The notes under the pieces were generated by a model. The model did not search any database. It saw only the letters and a program-made list of their open reading frames with translations, and was not told where the DNA came from. The translations under genes were made by a program, and so were the position numbers. A stretch of DNA of 41,655 bases from Coemansia sp. RSA 1804 (Eukaryota > Kickxellomycota > Kickxellomycetes > Kickxellales > Kickxellaceae), in assembly GCA_027578815.1 (NCBI GenBank), contig JANBTH010000064.1, forward strand, positions 1 to 41,655, given 5' to 3'. Shown piece by piece: positions 37,501 through 41,655 of the stretch (the stretch's first letter is position 1; every line of letters begins with the position of its first letter).

Positions 37501-39478
37501 GTCCCACGCTCGACGTATCGCTAACCAACGACAGGTTTGCTGACGACGGAATAACAGGCAGTCGCTTGGACCTGCCTGGCTCCGACACCTCCGATGTCTG
37601 GCTCGACACCGTGGAGCTGTACGACACAAACCGTGCCGAGTTCTCGGACGACGGCGACATCATCGCCTGGAGCTTGCTGCTGTCTGCTACAGACGCCTCA
37701 ACATCGCTCTCGTTGTCGCTGAAAAGATACTCTGCTTCGTGTCTGTTGTGGCTGTCGCCTCCCGATCCAAACTCTGTCGGCGACGGAATTCCGTCCATCA
37801 GCTGCCGCGCCTCTGTGATCGCCTGCTGGTGCGCTGCATGTGACTCTCGCGAAATAGTGTCATCCCTATCGCTTGCCGAATACAGCGAGGACAGTGATGG
37901 GTTGCTGTCGAGCGTACTCAGCACATCGTTCAGGCGCATCGTGTTCTTTTCCGAGTGAATAGATGCAGATGCGTTCTGCTGTGTGCGGCTTGATGATCTG
38001 GATGTGGGCATTACGCGCGGCCCAAAAAGCATGCTCCCGCTGCTCCTGTTGCGCGATGCTTCCTCCGAGCGCTGTGTGGCATCGCGCATGCTCTCCAGCG
38101 ACGACGTGAAGCTAGTTGTGCTGCCAAACAGCTGTGGGTTGCTGTTCGATGCATTGCTGGTTCGAGAGGACGGCGCACCCCAGATCCCCGCCTGGCTCAG
38201 CGACGCATCCACCTGCGGCTGAGATTTCTTCTTTTGAAAGTTGGGTACAGGTAGTTCTGCCCAACTTCCAGTTGCATTTGGATTTGTCGCTGAGCTGCTG
38301 CCTGCTGCTTCTTGTCTTTTTTGAGCACCCGTGTCCTTGGGCTTGCTTGTGGAGTTGGTACGCCCTGCCGATCCCGGGTTCGTATGGTCTTCGTAAAGAA
38401 GCTTCATTCGTGTTGGCTTTCTGGGCATGTGTGCCTGCACCTTTTGTTGCTGAACCTGCATCTCGTTGTCTGCCAGATTCAATAGCAGCGCCTCTATCGA
38501 GTTGGTGTCGCCTCTCCCTTGATCCTGCTGGGCGCCGTTGCTGTCCGTTGATCCGTTCTGCGGTTTCATATAGCTGGGTGTCAATACGTCGCTCAGCCGT
38601 GCCAATCGCTCTGTTGTCTTCATCGCTTCCTGGTGTACTGGCGCGTTTCTACATTGCGTCCAAAAAGAGTTGTCAACACCATTCAGTTTTGTGGTTGTTA
38701 GCAGCAAATGACTCGTGTAGAAAAATAATTCCAAATAACAGTAGTTGTCCAAGCTAGATGGTAGTAGCAACAAGTGCCAAAATAAATCTACTTTTCAGTC
38801 AAGGGACAGTAACAACTCTAAAAATTGCGTCTGTGTGTTACACCCATAGTGACAAATAAGGAATGTGTGTGTATGTGTGGTTTACTTTACTTTTGCATCC
38901 ATGGACTGGAGAAATAGTCCCTGATGGGCAAGCATCAAGAGCAATAAATACAGTAACATCTATGCCCTCTCAGGTAAAACAAAGCAGTAGCAGATAGAAA
39001 CAATGGGAAAAAACTTTGGCTGCTCAAGAGTGAATATAACCAAGTAACTTTGTCAATACAACGCCTTGAGAGGAGGGATGTTTCCCTATCGCCAAACTCC
39101 ATCCGCCTTGCAATAAGGAGGGAGTTGGGGAGTGTAGACGATGTTGGTACTCACACACGCTTAGAAATAATAAAATAAACATGCGCTTCAGACCATGAGA
39201 ACGATGAAAAAAAAGTGAGTTTGGGATGTTGGGGAAGGAAGGCAAGCTTTCTGCTCACTTTTGGCTGGTACTTACGTGAACTTTACCAAACACGCTGGAA
39301 ACAGGCCGTCCTCGTCGGTGCTCAGATTTTTCCCTCGCCACCAGTTGGCGTCAGCGCAGTCGAGGACCTCTATCATGTCACCCTTTTTGAACGGCAGGTC
39401 TTCGACTCCTTCGCCAGCAAACGTGTACAGCGCCTCTGCGTAATGCTGGCCATCGCGAATTCCCTCGGGTGCAATCAT
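34562..39478 (-). CDS. CYK3: Cyk3-type cytokinesis protein: SH3 plus transglutaminase-like domain
   Basis: Model: complement(join(34562..38648,39276..39478)), 1429 aa. Exon 1 is an SH3 domain (residues ~11-67: AEALYTFAGEGVEDLPFKKG, ANWWRGKN, GLFPACLVKF). Donor GTAAGT at 39275; 627-bp intron with GCTGCTAAC branch point; acceptor TAG ends at 38649; the phase-2 join gives KFTNAPVHQEAMKTTERL. A long Ser/Gln/Asn-rich, probably disordered region (~100-930, polyQ near 550) follows. The transglutaminase-like domain (~995-1110) has RGPGFAYLFDAMMRALGIES, NHVWNVVCLDGEYRIVD; His and Asp of the triad are kept but the Cys position is Gly. Cyk3 proteins act at the division ring and septum and are considered catalytically dead. 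The C-terminal ~300 residues are conserved beta-rich sequence. The exon join is predicted. Confidence 0.9.
39095..39126. other. Imperfect inverted repeat in the CYK3 intron
   Basis: Arms AACTCC...CCTT and AAGG...GGAGTT around a GCAAT loop could form a short interrupted hairpin. Weak; may be chance. Confidence 0.25.
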
Positions 39479-41490
39479 TGTTGGTGCGTGCCAGCCGAGT
39501 TAAAGGAGCGGGTTAGAGAAATAGTGTCAAATTAAAGACTGACAAATGCAAGACCTTGTTTGTTTTTATAGTAGCCTGTTGCTGCTGGCTTGCACACGCG
39601 CTCCCCCTAATTAGAAATAACACGGCTGTTGCCTCTATGGTGTTTACAAAGGTGGAAAAACGATATATGCGCTGCTATTGTAAATAAATAAAAATAAATA
39701 AATGTATCAGCAAGAAAAAAAAGTACAAGTAGGAGCTGCTGGACAAGAAACAAAACAAAAAAGAAAAGAAAAGAAAAGGTACGAGAGCAAAAAAGTTGTT
39801 TACAGGCACACTAACGGGCGATTGATGATGGGAGAAGAAGTAACGAAATAACATGGACCTTGCCAAACAACCAGCTCACAGTCTGGCTGGGAACTCGGAA
39901 ATGGGAAGGCTAAATCGGGCCACGTCAATAGAAGAGCTTAAGCCAAAATAACTGCGTGTTGTTTTTATTTTCAGGCCAGTCTTTGACTTTTCAAAACAAA
40001 ATATTATTTGACTTTTGGTTGTTGGGATACAAAAGAATATAAAACAGAGCTGAATAATAGTATTTGGCTGGGAAACAACACATTTCAGACACAAGGGTGG
40101 AGTTTCCCGATCGAGCGTATGCCAAAAAAGGAACTTCTGTACCACTATTCGTAATTTTTTCTCTCCCTGGCATCCTTGTTATTCTTTTAGCTGATAGTTT
40201 CTGGTTTTTTCTCATTTAAATGTTTGTTGCGCCTGTGTCTGCGCTATTTCTGTGAGCGACGAACCAAACCAGAAACCACTTGAAGCAACGTTTGGTCCCT
40301 CCTCTCCCTCCTGGTCTTTGTATCGTCTTTGTAAGACTGCAGCACTCCAAAAACGACAGCAGGGTCTCTAATTGGCTTGTCTTTGTTTATTTTTTTGTCG
40401 GCCTGAGAATCATCACATCTCAACTGACTTCAATTTAGTTACTAGAAACAGCACTGATTAGATAAATGAAAAATGGATTATTGCTTTATCCGGATCGTCT
40501 GAATAGGATTAGCGATTTGATTAAATAAATATAAAAACAGCCAAGCCGGCAAATTGGTGCTCCCCAGTCCCTAGATTTTATCTGCCGTCTGGGTTTGTAA
40601 TTTTGCTGTATTTCTGGGCATTAATGCCGTCCCTGTTTTGTATTTTTCCAGTTATCTTTAGCCTTGTTTAGCAAGCGCATGTGTCCTTCTCATAGAAAAA
40701 CACCAGATCCCGTGCATACTACTATAGAAAATAAACGGTAGACAATAGGAAAATAGCGCTTGGCACTGCTGATATATTAACGCAGTAGACATCCGAGTGC
40801 GGGTGTATGCAATCCAACTAACGAACTAGAAAGCTATCTAGCTACATCATGACCCTGGTATTCTTTTTTCTTGATGTTTTTGTTGACAGAAACGGGTCAC
40901 CTGGGGTTCGTTCCTGGCAATATGACTACCAAAAGATACATGGAATTTTGCCACGATCAACATGCGTATGATTGGAGCAACACCTTTCTCTTCAAGACGT
41001 TCTGGGACCTTTGAGATGGCATCTGCATCTGTGTTGTCGCCACCACCAACAAATGAAAACGGAAAACAATAATAATAATGAGAATAAAAGCTGGTGCGCA
41101 TCGAATTTTTTTCTTGGATGTCTGCAGGTCTTGTGGAGCCAGCAGGTTTTGCCTACGGGAGCCACAGGCGCCAAGCCATAGTACAAGTATGCTGCACTTT
41201 ATAGCGTAAGTGACATTGTGCTGGAGCTGGCTATTTTTAGTTGGGAAGAGGTTTTTTGTTTTCGACTATTGTCTGACAGGGCTAGCAGAGGTTGTAGCTG
41301 TAGCTGTGTATAGATGCAGATTGCAGATTGCAAATGCAGATGCAATCTATTTTTTCTTTTTCAATGACACGCAGCGTCTGACCAAGATACAGGGCCTGGT
41401 GTATGGAAGGTTAGGTGAAATCTATATTCGGAGGCAGCTATTAACTAAGAAGCAATTGTCACTACTGCTCTGTACATGCAGAAAGTTCTT
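39479..41490. other. 2-kb region without a supported gene
   Basis: Begins with the CYK3 promoter: on the minus strand a T/C-rich block (39690-39790, GAAAA repeats on plus) resembles a fungal CT-box, next to an ATAAATAAATAA microsatellite near 39687. TATA-like sequences on the plus strand at about 40037 and 40528 are not followed by a convincing frame. Short frames at 39991-40215, 40847-41101 and 41210-41494 lack recognisable motifs. GCAGATT-type short repeats occur near 41311-41347. A non-coding RNA or a multi-exon gene could be missed here. Confidence 0.5.
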
Positions 41491-41655
41491 TTAATAGACT
41501 TTGGCGGTTGTTGCAGCCATGTAGAGCACAGCTGCGGCACACCAGACAAAAAACAAGAAAAACAAAGCATGCCAACTGGATGGGCGTATTGACCAGTGCA
41601 ATTCAACAAGACATTGAGAGTCTTGGCAAGACCGTAAAAAGCAGCTTTCTTTCCT
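41491..41655 (-). CDS. Possible 3' end of a membrane-protein gene (partial)
   Basis: A minus-strand frame runs in from the right edge to a TAA at 41493-41491, 54 residues. Its end, SSWHALFFLFFVWCAAAVLY followed by a short polar tail, reads like a last transmembrane helix of the MARVEL/tetraspan sort. A second minus-strand frame over the same bases is also open, and no homology can be tested here, so this is a weak call. Confidence 0.25.
   Translation of the reverse strand, partial: RKESCFLRSCQDSQCLVELHWSIRPSSWHALFFLFFVWCAAAVLYMAATTAKVY

Noticed and set aside
40905..40920. GGTTCGTTCC as a possible tRNA B-box
   Set aside because: No matching A-box upstream and no cloverleaf can be drawn.
40847..41186. 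Overlapping minus-strand frames with VGGGDNTDADAISKV, read as a possible spliced gene
   Set aside because: Looked gene-like in a short stretch, but no family recognised, no consistent splice model and low-complexity flanks.
1..41655. CRISPR arrays, rRNA, transposon ends or reverse-transcriptase/transposase genes
   Set aside because: No regularly spaced repeats, long terminal or inverted repeats, or mobile-element protein motifs seen.

Overview
The window is nuclear DNA from a fungus. Most genes are intronless or carry one or two short GT-AG introns near the start codon, with GTAAG-type donors and CTAAC/ACTAAT-like branch points. The products are typical fungal housekeeping proteins: cytosolic PheRS beta, gamma-COP, Cyk3, and a mitochondrial threonine dehydrogenase with its partner enzyme. 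Retention of the threonine pair, the NmrA-like expansion and the compact layout would suit an early-diverging filamentous lineage (Kickxellomycotina-like), but that placement is inference. Third codon positions are very GC-rich in the GH15, GH125 and CYK3 genes and much more AT-rich in the NmrA and MFS genes and in the spacers. No tRNA, rRNA, CRISPR or recognisable transposon was seen.

Layout. 1-1788: 3' part of a GH15 trehalase/glucoamylase-like gene. 2114-2308: possible small lysine-rich gene, next to a two-copy ~135-bp tandem duplication. 3170-5045: FRS1 (PheRS beta), divergent from a NAT9-type acetyltransferase (5483-6406). 6499-8958: a DUF4211 (CCDC82-like) gene, convergent with NAT9. 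9741-13491: two tandem DHA2-type MFS transporters. 13546-15096 and 16794-18158: threonine dehydrogenase and glycine C-acetyltransferase, head to head; together they make the mitochondrial two-step threonine-to-glycine pathway. 18368-21426: SEC21 (gamma-COP).

22278-32326: seven co-oriented, intronless NmrA-like/atypical SDR paralogs of 309-312 codons (called N1-N7 here). They fall into three subgroups that follow gene order (N1-N2, N3-N4, N5-N7). Six have a clear TATA box 101-133 bp before the ATG. Four (N3, N4, N6, N7) have an upstream CGG-N8-CGG direct repeat with a conserved spacer, the form of site read by Zn2Cys6 fungal activators. N6 looks like a mosaic, N4-like in its leader and 5' half and N5/N7-like in its 3' half. 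This array and its shared cis-element are the most novel-looking part of the window.

32848-34413: a secreted GH125 exo-alpha-mannosidase with a 4x14-bp repeat in its promoter, convergent with CYK3 (34562-39478; SH3 exon plus a transglutaminase-like domain lacking the catalytic Cys). 39479-41490 holds no gene I can support. The last 165 bases may be the 3' end of a membrane-protein gene on the minus strand.
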